Source: Holophagaceae bacterium
GTDB taxonomy: Bacteria > Acidobacteriota > Holophagae > Holophagales > Holophagaceae
DNA: 41,218 nt
Direction: 5' to 3'
NCBI GenBank assembly: GCA_025361205.1
Contig: JANYAS010000170.1
Coordinates: 1-41,218 of the forward strand
The notes under the pieces were generated by a model. The model was given only the letters and a program-made list of their open reading frames with translations, was not told the origin of the DNA and did no database searches. Positions 18,292 to 27,123 of the stretch are shown here, in pieces; position 1 is the stretch's first letter; every line of letters starts with the position of its first letter. The position numbers were made by a program, and so were the translations under genes.

Positions 18292-19989
18292 TCAGTTCAC
18301 GCGGAGAGTGTAAGTGTTCAGACCTGTGGCCGTGGTGGCACCGGCGCGGACGCGCGCGACATAGACACCGGCGGGTAGGTTCGACAGGGTCAGGGTTCGC
18401 GGGAGGCCGGTCAGGTTGGTGCCAGTACTTCCAGCCACCCACCCGCCGGGGCCGATGAGCTCCAGGTAGAAATCCTGGCCGCTGGTGGGGGTCATGGTGA
18501 GGGTGCGGGCGCCGCCCCCGTGGGTGAAGCGCCAGGCCTGGCTCTGGTTCCGGTCGTAGTAGTAGGTCGAAGCATAGGTCTGGAGGCTGTCGGTGGTGGT
18601 GACGCCCAGGGCAATGGGCTTCCAGAGGGCTGTCCCCGCGAAATAGGTGGGGTTGGGGTTGGGCACGGCCTCCAGGGCCAGTTCGCCCAGGGCCGCGGTC
18701 CAGGTGGGGGCCGGCACGCGGCTGGCGACGCCCTGCAGGTAGGTGGGGTAGCAGCCCAGGGTGGCCTGCTCGTACTCACCCGTGCCGTCGGCGGAGGCGG
18801 TGGTGGAGCGCACGGCGGCCCAGAGGGTGTTCAGGCCCGGCGCGCCGCCCCCCAGCACGTTTTTCCAAAGGCCCCAGAGGCTCACGGCGATGGAGCCCCT
18901 GGCGAATTCGCCCTTGGCGGCGGTGGGCACGAAGGCATGGTCGGTGAGGGTGATGACCTCCACCCTGGGGACACCCCCGGCGTCCACGTAGCTATCCAGG
19001 ATGCGGGGGTCGTTGCGCACGGCCGCGGATAGGAAATCGGAGAAGCCGGCCACGAAGGCGACGGTGGCTTCGCTCTGCACGCCGCGGTCCACGCTGACGT
19101 TGTCGTTGTCGCGGCGCAGGAGGGAGAGGCTGCTGCTGCCATCGGCCTTGTAGCTATGGTCGGCGAAGAGCACCCGGGCAAAGGTCTCCTGAAGGATGCC
19201 GTCGTCCCATTCGTCCGTCTCGGTGCTAGCCGCGCCGCTGCCCAGGCCGTACACGCCGTGGCTGAAGAGGGCGCGGCCGCTATCGGAGACCAGGTAGGTG
19301 CTGGCGGAACTCCAGGTGAGTTCGGGATAGGTACGGGTCTGGTCCGCCACGTTGAGGCTGGTGGTCCAGAAGGTGTGGAGGTTGGGCAGGCGCAGGACGG
19401 CGGAACCGTCCATGTCACGCACGGCGGCGGCGAAGGTCACGGCCTGATCGGCGATGTTGAAGGCCCCGGCGATGCGGTTGGCCGCCAGGGCAGTGACGCC
19501 CAGGGTGCCGTCCCGATCCGCCAGGAAAGTGGCGCTGGTGACGGACCAGTTGGGGGTGGCGGAAAAGGTGCTGCTATCGATGGTAGGCGTCGTGGCTGTA
19601 AGGGGATAGGGGCCGTTCTTCACGCTGCCCCGCAGGAAGAAGCTGTTGGGGTCCGCGGAGGGTACCTGGTACTGAGCGTAGACCTGCACGTAGACTGAGA
19701 GACCTTTGGGCACGACCGCCAAGCCCGTGCCATCGCTGCCCAGGTAGCCTGAGGCCAGCAGGGCGTTGGACCCCGCGTCCCGCACCTCGGCCCAGCAGTA
19801 ACGTGCGGGTTTGAGGACGGTGGCGCCCGGGCCCGTGGCGGTCATGGGTCGCTTCTCGAACTGAGCCTGGAGGGTGATCTGGGCGTCGGAACCATAGGTC
19901 GGGCTGCTGCTGCTGCCGCTGTTGCCGCAGGCCAAGAGCAGGGCCAGAGCCATCAGGCCAGTGAGGACTCGCCAGGGGGGAAGGCGCAT
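18292..19989 (-). CDS. secreted lipoprotein of unknown function
   Basis: A 565-residue protein with a lipoprotein signal: RVLTGLMALALLLAC with the lipidated cysteine at 21, then a Ser/Gly-rich linker (GNSGSSSSPTYG). The body is rich in Thr, Ser and Ala with few charges, typical of extracytoplasmic beta-rich proteins. The last ~80 residues (DFYLELIGPGGW ... TLSNLPAGVYVARVRAG) look like a bacterial pre-peptidase C-terminal (PPC)-like or T9SS-like beta-sandwich. I recognise no catalytic motif. It starts MRLPPWRVLT at 19989. It lies 63 bp after ribD on the same strand and may be co-transcribed with it. Confidence 0.75.
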   Translation of the reverse strand: MRLPPWRVLTGLMALALLLACGNSGSSSSPTYGSDAQITLQAQFEKRPMTATGPGATVLKPARYCWAEVRDAGSNALLASGYLGSDGTGLAVVPKGLSVYVQVYAQYQVPSADPNSFFLRGSVKNGPYPLTATTPTIDSSTFSATPNWSVTSATFLADRDGTLGVTALAANRIAGAFNIADQAVTFAAAVRDMDGSAVLRLPNLHTFWTTSLNVADQTRTYPELTWSSASTYLVSDSGRALFSHGVYGLGSGAASTETDEWDDGILQETFARVLFADHSYKADGSSSLSLLRRDNDNVSVDRGVQSEATVAFVAGFSDFLSAAVRNDPRILDSYVDAGGVPRVEVITLTDHAFVPTAAKGEFARGSIAVSLWGLWKNVLGGGAPGLNTLWAAVRSTTASADGTGEYEQATLGCYPTYLQGVASRVPAPTWTAALGELALEAVPNPNPTYFAGTALWKPIALGVTTTDSLQTYASTYYYDRNQSQAWRFTHGGGARTLTMTPTSGQDFYLELIGPGGWVAGSTGTNLTGLPRTLTLSNLPAGVYVARVRAGATTATGLNTYTLRVN

Positions 19990-20052
19990 GGGGGCTCCAG
20001 GGGAAAGAGGTCTAACTTCAAGGGTCGTGCCAATGCCACCTGAGGGCCAGAG

Positions 20053-21180
20053 CTAGCGCCAGACCTCCCAGTGACCCCCGGGCCAATGAGCTCGGCCCCG
20101 GGGTTGCCAGGCGGTGGGGAGGGCGAGGTCCAGTGGGGTTCCGCCAGCGGGGGTGTAGCTCTGGAAGCGGTGGAATTCATCCCCCAGTCCCTGGTCGAGG
20201 AAGGCCCGGACCAGGGTGCCGCCCCCCTCCACGAGCACCCGCCCCACGCCGCGGGCGGCGAGTTCGTGCAACAGGTGGCGCAAACTGCATCCCCGGCCGT
20301 CCGGCGGCAGTTGCAGGTCCTCCACGTTTCGAAGGGGCGCGGGATCGCCGGTGACGCCGCGGAAGACAGGCTGACCGGCCACGGGAGCCCATAGGCGGGC
20401 GGAGGCAGGGAGCTGCCCATCCTCGTCCAGGACCACTCGGGCGAAGGTGCGGTGGGGGGCCGTGGGTGCGGGCCAGCGATCCGTCAGCTGGGGATCGTCC
20501 ACCGCGATGGTGTGGCGACCCACCACGATGGCCTCAGAGGCCCGGCGGAGGGCGTGGCCCAGGCGCTGGACCTCGGGCGGGGTCACCGGGGTGGTCTGGC
20601 CCCCGGGGCCGAGGGAGCCATCCGAACCCAGGGCCAGTTTCAGGCTGACCCAGGGGAGCCCCGTGTGGATGAGCTTCAGGAAGGGGGCGTGGAGGCGGGC
20701 GCAGGCCTCGCCCAGCACGCCTTCTTCGACCGGGATCCCGTGGGCGCGCAGGATCGCCAGCCCCCCCCCGTCCACCCGGGGGTTCGGGTCGCGCACGCCC
20801 ACCACTACCCGGGAAATGCCCGCCTGGATGAGGGCCAGGGTGCAGGGGCCCGTGCGGCCCTGGTGGCAGCAGGGCTCCAGCGTGACGTAGGCCGTGGCGC
20901 CCCGTAGATCCTCGCCCTGGGCCTCGGCGTCCCGCAGGGCCATGACCTCGCCGTGGGGATCCCCGGTCCGGGTGTGAACGCCGACACCCAGGACGCGGCC
21001 AGCCTTCACGAGGACACAGCCCACGGGCGGGTTGGGGCTGGCGAGACCCACACCCTTCAGGCCCTCCTGAAGGGCGAGGGCCATGAAGTGGCCGTCGCCC
21101 GCCAGGGCCGACGGATCGGGCCAGGGACCACCCGTGGCCAGGGCCCAGGCCGTTTCGGGGGTGAGTTCCAGGTCAAACAT
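20053..21180 (-). CDS. ribD: bifunctional riboflavin biosynthesis deaminase/reductase RibD
   Basis: Catalyses deamination of the pyrimidine product of GTP cyclohydrolase II, then reduction of the ribosyl side chain. It has 375 residues. The N-terminal deaminase domain holds the zinc site H76-G-E78 and PCCHQGRTGPC (C104, C113). The alanine of the usual HAE is glycine here; the zinc ligand and the catalytic Glu remain. The C-terminal reductase domain has WVSLKLALGSDG, VGRHTIAVDDPQLT and VLVEGGGTLVRAFL. An extension of about 28 residues precedes the normal start. The ATG (21178-21180) overlaps the ftsY stop by 8 bp, implying coupling. No other rib gene is near. Confidence 0.93.
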   Translation of the reverse strand: MFDLELTPETAWALATGGPWPDPSALAGDGHFMALALQEGLKGVGLASPNPPVGCVLVKAGRVLGVGVHTRTGDPHGEVMALRDAEAQGEDLRGATAYVTLEPCCHQGRTGPCTLALIQAGISRVVVGVRDPNPRVDGGGLAILRAHGIPVEEGVLGEACARLHAPFLKLIHTGLPWVSLKLALGSDGSLGPGGQTTPVTPPEVQRLGHALRRASEAIVVGRHTIAVDDPQLTDRWPAPTAPHRTFARVVLDEDGQLPASARLWAPVAGQPVFRGVTGDPAPLRNVEDLQLPPDGRGCSLRHLLHELAARGVGRVLVEGGGTLVRAFLDQGLGDEFHRFQSYTPAGGTPLDLALPTAWQPRGRAHWPGGHWEVWR

Positions 21181-22102
21181 CGAGCAGGCCGTCCACGAAG
21201 GCCTCGGCGTCGAAGGGGATGAGGTCGTCCACCCCTTCGCCCACGCCCACGAAGGCGATGGGGAGCTTCAGCCGGTCCAGGATGGGCACCACCACACCGC
21301 CCTTGGCGCTGCCGTCCAGTTTGGTGAGCATCAGGTCCGTGACGCCTGCGGCCAGGGCGAAGGCTTCGGCCTGCTTCAGGCCGTTCTGGCCGGTGGTGGC
21401 GTCCAGCACCAGCAGCACCCGGTGGGGCGCCGCAGGGATCACCTTCTGGAGGCTGCGGCGGATCTTGTCCAGCTCCTTCATCAAGTGGTCCTTGGTGTGC
21501 ATCCGGCCCGCGGTATCGATGAGCACCCAGGGCGTGCCTTTGGCGCGGGCGCTGGTGGCGCCGTCGAAGGCAATGGCCGCGGGATCGCCGCCCATGTGAT
21601 TGCGGATGACGGGCACCCCGGCCCGTTCGCCCCAGCGCTCCAGCTGATCGATGGCGGCGGCCCGGAAGGTGTCCCCCGCCACCACCAGGACCCCTTCGCC
21701 CCGGGCCTGAAGGAAAGCCGCCAGCTTGCCCAGGGTGGTGGTCTTGCCCACGCCATTGACGCCCACCAGGAGCACCACCTGGGTGACCTCGCCCGTGCGG
21801 GGGACCTCGAAGGGTCGGGCCGGGTGCTGGCGCAGCAGCTTAAGGAGTTCCTCCTTCAGGATGGCCTTGGCGTCGACCTCGGTGCCGCCCTTCAGCTCAC
21901 GGCGAAGCCGCGCCATCAACGGGTCCACGGCTTTCACGCCGAGGTCGGCCTGGAGCAGCAGATCCTCCAGTTCCTCCAGTTGGGCTTCGTCCAGCCGCCG
22001 CAGTCCCAGCAAACGGCCCATGGGCGCCAGCACCTGTTCCTGGGTGCGCTTGAGCCCCTGCTTGAATTTGTCGATCAGGCCGCCAAAAAGACCCACATAC
22101 AC
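21173..22102 (-). CDS. ftsY: signal recognition particle receptor FtsY
   Basis: Membrane-associated GTPase that receives SRP-ribosome-nascent-chain complexes. It has 309 residues and a short N-terminus, without the long acidic A domain of E. coli FtsY. It begins with a VGLFGGLIDKFKQGL amphipathic helix suited to membrane binding. The NG domain shows G1 GVNGVGKTT (114-122), DTFRAAA (144-150), G3 DTAGR (196-200) and G4 TKLD (260-263), ending in VGVGEGVDDLIPFD. The start is GTG at 22102 with GAG adjacent; a GTG two codons later is an alternative. Its stop overlaps ribD. A parS-like site lies 33 bp upstream. Confidence 0.96.
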   Translation of the reverse strand: MYVGLFGGLIDKFKQGLKRTQEQVLAPMGRLLGLRRLDEAQLEELEDLLLQADLGVKAVDPLMARLRRELKGGTEVDAKAILKEELLKLLRQHPARPFEVPRTGEVTQVVLLVGVNGVGKTTTLGKLAAFLQARGEGVLVVAGDTFRAAAIDQLERWGERAGVPVIRNHMGGDPAAIAFDGATSARAKGTPWVLIDTAGRMHTKDHLMKELDKIRRSLQKVIPAAPHRVLLVLDATTGQNGLKQAEAFALAAGVTDLMLTKLDGSAKGGVVVPILDRLKLPIAFVGVGEGVDDLIPFDAEAFVDGLLDV

Positions 22103-22134
22103 CTCGCGAAGCCTCAGTCTACCGAAGCCTTGCG

Positions 22135-22150
22135 CGTTCCACGTGGAACA
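22135..22150. other. parS-like centromere site 4
   Basis: CGTTCCACGTGGAACA, upstream of ftsY in the gap between ftsY and the frame-disrupted small gene. It carries the same perfect 14-bp core as sites 1 and 3. At about 12.9 kb from the dnaN-dnaA gap it is the most distant of the four. Confidence 0.78.
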
Positions 22151-22228
22151 GGCCTCTCTGTTGGGGCCCAGGCTTCGCTTAGGAGCCCCGCGGGGCCAGG
22201 AAGCCCCCGCTTTAACGCCGATCCGGAC

Positions 22229-22605
22229 TCAGTGCCCCACGCTCCACAGGGGAGGCCGTTGGAGCGGGATGAAAATTGGGGTGACGGCCCCTGTGGACGG
22301 CCAAGCCTTGGTGTACCAGGATCGGTCATCCCAGCTGCCCCGGGTGGCGGCCATGGCACCCAGGACCAGGAGGCCATCCACGACTGGATTCACCAGGTAC
22401 CGCTCCTTGGGGGGCCTCAGGGCGCGGGAATCCAGGGAAACCCCCGGGAATGCAGGGGCCGGCGAGACCCAGAGCGGTTGGGGCCGGCCGAGGTCGCGAA
22501 CCTCGCAGGTGAGTTCCCGCGGGTGCGCGAAGGCCGGGGGCGGGAGCGCCGGGCCAAAGACCAGGGGGGGAGCTGAAGCACGAGCGTGAAGGCCTCGGCA
22601 AGCAT
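22229..22605 (-). pseudogene. small unknown gene split by a frame change at a C7 run
   Basis: The ATG (complement of 22603-22605) has AGGAG 7 nt upstream. Frame 1 reads MLAEAFTLVLQLPP, then meets seven C (22570-22564 read leftward). From there the -1 frame continues for 111 residues without a stop and with strong G/C in third positions (for example PRELTCEVRDLGRPQPLW and KERYLVNPVVDGLLVLG), ending at TGA 22229-22231. One extra C would make a single 125-residue frame. Frame 1 alone ends after 62 residues with poor codon character. The C_CCC_CCC heptamer is in the right phase for -1 ribosomal slippage, so it may be a frameshift-expressed gene, a homopolymer sequencing error or a decaying gene. 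I do not recognise the protein. Confidence 0.55.
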
Positions 22606-22660
22606 GGTAACGCTCCTATACGTAAAGAATAGGTTCTGGGATGGCCGAAGGCCAACCTTT

Positions 22661-25063
22661 TCACCGCTTCTTCCGGACGGGTTTCGCCACCTCGGGCCGC
22701 ACCCATCCCACCAGGGCATATTCGAAGACCTCCTCCACATGCTTCACAGGGTGGAAGCGCAACTGCTTGCGCAGCTCGGGATCGATCTCTTCGAGATCCT
22801 TCTGGTTGGCGTGGGGAATGAGGATGTCCTTGATGCCCACCCGCAGGGCCGCCAGGGCCTTTTCCTTGAGGCCGCCGATGGCCAGGGCATCGCCCCGCAG
22901 ATCGATCTCGCCGGTCATGGCCAGGGTGTTCCGCACAGGGATGTCTTTGAGCACGGACAGCAGCACGGTGGCAATGGCGAGGCCCGCGCTGGGGCCGTCC
23001 TTGGGGATGGCGCCCTCGGGAAAGTGGATGTGGAGATCCTGCTTCTGGAGCACCTCGGGATCGATCTTAAAGGCCTCTCCCCGGCTGCGGATGTAGCTCA
23101 GCGCCGCCTGGGCGCTTTCTTTCATCACGTCGCCCAGCTGGCCCGTGAGGATCAACAGGCCCTTCCCGGGCATCTTCAAGGCTTCGACAAAAAGCACGTC
23201 GCCGCCCACGGCGGTCCAGGCCAGGCCCGTCACCACGCCCACCCGTGGGGCCTTCAGCCGTTCGTCCTGCAGCAGCTTCACGGGGCCCAGCAGCGCGTGG
23301 ATGCTGGCGTCGTCGAGGGTGAGCTTCTTCTTTAGGCTGTTCTCCGCCACGCGGCGGGCCACCTTGCGGCAGACGGCGCCGATCTCCCGTTCCAGCTGAC
23401 GCAGGCCCGCCTCCCGGGTGTAACCGGTGATGATGGATTTCAGGGCCTTCTTCGAGATGATCAGCTGCTTCCTTGTGATGCCGTGCTTTTCCAGCTGCTT
23501 GGGGATGAGGTACTGCTCGGCAATGCCCAGCTTCTCCTCCAGCGTGTAGCTGTTGAGGTAGATGATTTCCATGCGGTCCTTGAAGGCCGGGTGGATGGGC
23601 TCCAGCTCGTTGGCGTTGGCCAGGAAGAGCACCTGACTGAGGTCCAGGGGCACGTTCAAATAGTGGTCACGGAAGGTGTGGTTCTGCTCGGGATCCAGCA
23701 CCTCCAGCAGGGCCGCGCTGGGGTCGCCGCGCTGATCGCGGCCGATCTTGTCCACTTCGTCCAGCATGATCACGGGGTTCATGCTCTTGACCTGGTGCAA
23801 GGCCTGCACGATACGGCCGGGCATGGCGCCCACGTAGGTGCGGCGGTGGCCCCGGACCTCGCTTTCGTCATGCACGCCACCCAGGGAGATGCGCGAGTAC
23901 TTGCGGCCCAGGGCTCGGGCGATGGACTTGCCCAGCGAGGTCTTGCCCACGCCCGGGGGGCCCACGAAGCAGAGGATGGTGCCACGGAGGTCGGGCTTCA
24001 GCTTGCGTACCGCCAGGAATTCCAGGATGCGGTCCTTGATCTTCTGCAGGCCGTAATGGTCCTCGTCCAGCACGGTCTTGGCCTGCTGCAGGTCGAGGTT
24101 GTCCTCGGTGACGGTGCCCCAGGGCAGCTCGGTCATCCATTCGAGGTAGGTGCGCGTCACCGCGGTCTCGCTGGAGTCGGGGTGCATGCGTTCGAGCTTC
24201 TTCAGGTTGCGCTCGATCTCCACCAGCGGTTCCTCGGGGACCTTCATCTTCGCCAGCTTGTCGCGGAAGGCCGTGACCTCCTCGGCCAGCTCCGAACCCT
24301 CGCCCAGCTCCTGCTGGATGGCCTTGAGCTGCTGGCGCAGGTAGTAATCCCGCTGGCTCTTGTCCATCTCGCCGCGGGCCTCCATGGTGATCTTCTGCTG
24401 GACCTCCAGCAGCTGGATCTCCCGGGTGAGGAGCTCGTTCACGCGCTTGAGCCGCAGGCCCGGATCGGCGATCTCCAGCACTTCCTGGGTCTGCTGGAGC
24501 TTGAGGTCCAGGTTGGAGGCCACCAGGTCCGCCAGACGGCCGGGATTATCCAGGTTGCTGGCGATGACCAGCACCTCTTGGGGCAGCGTCTTGCCCAAGG
24601 CCACGGCCTTTTCCAGGGTCTGCTTTACGCTGCGCAGGAGGGCGTCCGACTCCAGGTTAGGAGAGGTCGTCTCCGGCTCCGTGAGGGGCTCCACCCGGGC
24701 CTTGAACAGGTTCTCGGTCTCGGTGAAATACTCCACGCGAACCCGCTGCAGGCCCTGGACCAGGGCGCGGATGCGGCCATCCGGCAGCTTCAGCACCCGC
24801 ATGATGAGGGCCGCGGTGCCCACCTGGTAGAGGTCCTCGGGCCGGGGGTTGTCCATCTCCACCGACTTTTGGGAGAGCAGTAGGATCATGCGGTTTTCCA
24901 CCAGGGCCGTGTCCACGGCGCGGATGGACTTCTCCCGGCTGATGCTGAGGGGGAGAATGACATAGGGATAGACCACCACGTCCCGCAGGGGCAGCACGGG
25001 CAACTCCTCGGGGAGTTTGGGCTGCTCATCGGGCGGTGGGGGCAGGAGAACGTCGTCGGCCAC
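22661..25063 (-). CDS. lon: ATP-dependent Lon protease
   Basis: Cytosolic AAA+ serine protease that degrades misfolded and regulatory proteins. It has 800 residues. Seen in order: the N-terminal LON substrate-binding domain starting ELPVLPLRDVVVYPYVILPL, a coiled-coil region (about 200-300, YYLRQQLKAIQQELGE), the AAA+ domain with Walker A GPPGVGKTS near residue 369 and VIMLDEVDK, and the protease domain with the catalytic serine in PKDGPSAGLA near residue 690. The dyad lysine is about 43 residues later, in GGLKEKALAA. The start is GTG at 25063 with GAGG about 9 nt upstream. nrdR lies 28 bp upstream on the same strand. Confidence 0.97.
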   Translation of the reverse strand: MADDVLLPPPPDEQPKLPEELPVLPLRDVVVYPYVILPLSISREKSIRAVDTALVENRMILLLSQKSVEMDNPRPEDLYQVGTAALIMRVLKLPDGRIRALVQGLQRVRVEYFTETENLFKARVEPLTEPETTSPNLESDALLRSVKQTLEKAVALGKTLPQEVLVIASNLDNPGRLADLVASNLDLKLQQTQEVLEIADPGLRLKRVNELLTREIQLLEVQQKITMEARGEMDKSQRDYYLRQQLKAIQQELGEGSELAEEVTAFRDKLAKMKVPEEPLVEIERNLKKLERMHPDSSETAVTRTYLEWMTELPWGTVTEDNLDLQQAKTVLDEDHYGLQKIKDRILEFLAVRKLKPDLRGTILCFVGPPGVGKTSLGKSIARALGRKYSRISLGGVHDESEVRGHRRTYVGAMPGRIVQALHQVKSMNPVIMLDEVDKIGRDQRGDPSAALLEVLDPEQNHTFRDHYLNVPLDLSQVLFLANANELEPIHPAFKDRMEIIYLNSYTLEEKLGIAEQYLIPKQLEKHGITRKQLIISKKALKSIITGYTREAGLRQLEREIGAVCRKVARRVAENSLKKKLTLDDASIHALLGPVKLLQDERLKAPRVGVVTGLAWTAVGGDVLFVEALKMPGKGLLILTGQLGDVMKESAQAALSYIRSRGEAFKIDPEVLQKQDLHIHFPEGAIPKDGPSAGLAIATVLLSVLKDIPVRNTLAMTGEIDLRGDALAIGGLKEKALAALRVGIKDILIPHANQKDLEEIDPELRKQLRFHPVKHVEEVFEYALVGWVRPEVAKPVRKKR

Positions 25064-25091
25064 GGGAAAACCTCGATCTTGCAGTGTAGCT

Positions 25092-25661
25092 CTACTTTTT
25101 ACGGCCCTTCAGGGCGGGCATGTCCACGGTCTCGCCCGGAAACAGGGCCTGAGCCAGTGGCTTGGCGGGTTCCGACGGCGGCGGGGCGGGGGCACGGCCC
25201 GACGCGGCTTCCTTATGCACGAGGCCCTCGAAGGCCTTCACGAAGTCCGGCAGATCCTTGAAGTCGCGGTAGACGCTGGCGAAGCGCACGTAGGCCACCT
25301 GGTCCAGGCCCTTCAGTTCGTCCATGATCAATTCGCCCAGGTCCCGGCTGCGGATCTCCCGGTCCGGGCGTTCCAGGAGCCGGGACTGGATATCGCCCAC
25401 CAGCTCCTCGATGCGGGCCAGGGAGACTGGGCGCTTCTGGCAGGCTAGCAGCAGCCCCTTCATGAGCTTCTGGCGGTCGAAGGGCTCGCGACGGCTGTCC
25501 TTCTTGAGGATCACCAGGGGGACCTCCTCCACCCGCTCGTAGCTGGTGAAGCGGCGGGCACAGGACAGGCACTCTCGGCGGCGGCGGATGGAATCGCCCT
25601 CCCGGGACTCGCGGGAGTCCACCACCTTGTCCTCGAGGTGCCCGCAGAAGGGACAGCGCAT
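25092..25661 (-). CDS. nrdR: ribonucleotide reductase transcriptional repressor NrdR
   Basis: Zinc-ribbon/ATP-cone repressor that senses ATP/dATP and binds NrdR boxes before ribonucleotide reductase genes. It has 189 residues. The zinc ribbon cysteines are C3, C6, C31 and C34 (RCPFCGH ... RECLSCARRFTSYER), and the ATP-cone follows (about 45-140: KKDSRREPFDRQKLMKG ... RFASVYRDFKDL). The last ~35 residues, Pro/Ala-rich and ending KGRKK, extend beyond the usual family length of about 150. The ATG is the complement of 25659-25661. It lies 8 bp from the OsmC-family gene and 28 bp from lon, so an osmC-nrdR-lon operon is likely. Confidence 0.95.
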   Translation of the reverse strand: MRCPFCGHLEDKVVDSRESREGDSIRRRRECLSCARRFTSYERVEEVPLVILKKDSRREPFDRQKLMKGLLLACQKRPVSLARIEELVGDIQSRLLERPDREIRSRDLGELIMDELKGLDQVAYVRFASVYRDFKDLPDFVKAFEGLVHKEAASGRAPAPPPSEPAKPLAQALFPGETVDMPALKGRKK

Positions 25662-25669
25662 GGGGGGCC

Positions 25670-26116
25670 CTAGACCTCCACGACGCGCGGGGCCAGCACG
25701 GCTTCGCAGGTGACCGAATTGGCCACGAAGCAGTACTTGTGGGCCTTCTCGAACAGCTCAAGCACTTTGGCCATGCTGGTGCCCCGGGTCACGCGGATGA
25801 GGGGGCGCAGGTGCACTTGGGTGACGCGCGTGACCTTGTCGATGGTGTCCAGCACGGCTTCGGCGGGGTCCTCGTAACCCAGGACCTCGACCTTGGCCTT
25901 GGCGCAGAGGGCCAGGAAGGTGAGCATGTGGCAGGTGGCCAGGGCCGCGCCCAGCAGGTCCTCGGGATTCCAGCGGGCCGGGTTTCCGGTGTATTCGGGG
26001 GCGCTACTGACGGCCAGGGGGGGCTTGCCGGGGCTCGTGACGGTGGCGTCCCGAGTGTAGGCGCCATCGAGTGTATTGCCGGTCCAGGCAAGCAAAAGGG
26101 GATAGCGGTGGGCCAT
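25670..26116 (-). CDS. OsmC/Ohr-family peroxiredoxin-like protein
   Basis: A 148-residue member of the OsmC family, thiol peroxidases that reduce organic hydroperoxides. The two redox cysteines are C62 (ALATCHMLTFLALC) and C137 (NSVTCEAVL). The family ARWNPEDLLGAALATC block is intact, with E51 positioned ahead of the first cysteine. The ATG at 26114-26116 gives MAHRYPLLLAWTGN; the open frame further upstream is discarded because GAGG sits just before this ATG. The genes on both sides are on the same strand (28 bp to the hydrolase, 8 bp to nrdR). It is closer to YhfA/OsmC-like than to Ohr, but the subfamily is uncertain. Confidence 0.85.
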   Translation of the reverse strand: MAHRYPLLLAWTGNTLDGAYTRDATVTSPGKPPLAVSSAPEYTGNPARWNPEDLLGAALATCHMLTFLALCAKAKVEVLGYEDPAEAVLDTIDKVTRVTQVHLRPLIRVTRGTSMAKVLELFEKAHKYCFVANSVTCEAVLAPRVVEV

Positions 26117-26144
26117 GGGGATCCTCGGGAAGCACGGGGACAGG

Positions 26145-26948
26145 TTAACCGTTTCGGCCTGGATCGACGCGGGTGAGCCAGGCCGCCAAGCAGCGGTTGA
26201 AGGCTGCGGGCTGCTCGAAGGCCACCAGGTGCCCGGCATGGGGAATGAGCTCCAACTGCGCCCCCGGGATGGCCTGGGCCAACAGCTCGGATTCGTTGGG
26301 GGGAATGACCGTGTCCTGGGCCCCGGTGATCACGAGGGTGGGGACCCTGATCTGGCCCAGGCCGGGGGTCGCATCGGGCCGGTCCGCCATGCCCAGGAGG
26401 GCGCTGGCCACGCCCTGGACGCTGGAGGGTGCCATGAGGGCCCGCACCTGCTGGGCCGAGTTCTCATCAAGGTTATCCGCCGCGAGCATCTTGGGGGCCA
26501 TGTCCGCGACGATGAAGCCGATGCCTTCGGCTCCGACCTTCTCCGCCGAGGCGCGCCGTTTGGCGGCGGTCTCGGGATTGTCAGCGCCGGCCCGGGTGCC
26601 CACCAGGACGAGCCCGCAGAGCCGTTCGGAAAAACCCTCCTGGAAGGCCAGGGCCACGTAGCCCCCCATCGAATGACCCACCAGGACCACGGGCCCAACC
26701 CTCAGCTCCCGGAGCAGGGCCGCCAGATCCTCGGCGAACCGGGCCATGGAGGTGGGACCCGCCGAGGCCCCGCTGTCCCCCAGGCCCCGGAGGTCCGGGG
26801 CGAGCACCCGGTGGGTGGGCGCGAAAGCCATGACCTGGTTTTGCCAGGCCCCCCGGGAGAGGGGGAAGCCGTGGACGAAGAGCAGGGGTGGGAGGCCCTG
26901 GCCCTCGTCCGTGTAGGCGATCCGGATGCCGTCGATGGATGTTTGCAT
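26145..26948 (-). CDS. alpha/beta hydrolase
   Basis: A 267-residue alpha/beta-hydrolase-fold enzyme. The oxyanion region is FVHGFPLS (24-31), the nucleophile elbow GHSMGG carries S93, the acid D212 is in ITGAQD, and H240 in HAGH completes the triad. Such sequences include esterases, C-C hydrolases, haloperoxidase-like enzymes and BioH- or PcaD-like proteins, and I cannot assign a substrate. The ATG at 26946-26948 has GGGAGG 5 nt upstream; a much longer upstream frame is open but lacks protein character. It heads the leftward hydrolase-osmC-nrdR-lon group and diverges from rsmB across 175 bp. Confidence 0.88.
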   Translation of the reverse strand: MQTSIDGIRIAYTDEGQGLPPLLFVHGFPLSRGAWQNQVMAFAPTHRVLAPDLRGLGDSGASAGPTSMARFAEDLAALLRELRVGPVVLVGHSMGGYVALAFQEGFSERLCGLVLVGTRAGADNPETAAKRRASAEKVGAEGIGFIVADMAPKMLAADNLDENSAQQVRALMAPSSVQGVASALLGMADRPDATPGLGQIRVPTLVITGAQDTVIPPNESELLAQAIPGAQLELIPHAGHLVAFEQPAAFNRCLAAWLTRVDPGRNG

Positions 26949-27123
26949 GGTGCCTCCCTGAATCGAACGAGCGGTGGTGGGTGCCGGCGGGATCCCTTCC
27001 ACCAGCGACTGATCACCAATATGGGGCCGCGGAGCTCGGTGCGGGGAGAAGCGTGTGCGCCAGATGCTGGGCCTCAGGTCTCCGGTCCGGGGCCATAATT
27101 GGGGTTCTGCCTCTTGGAGCCCC

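Noticed and set aside
22326..22706. A 126-codon leftward frame overlapping the split gene as the true gene
   Set aside because: Its product is Pro/Gly/Arg-rich and its codon use is poor; it has no ribosome-binding site and overlaps the end of lon, while the two-frame model has a good start and codon character.
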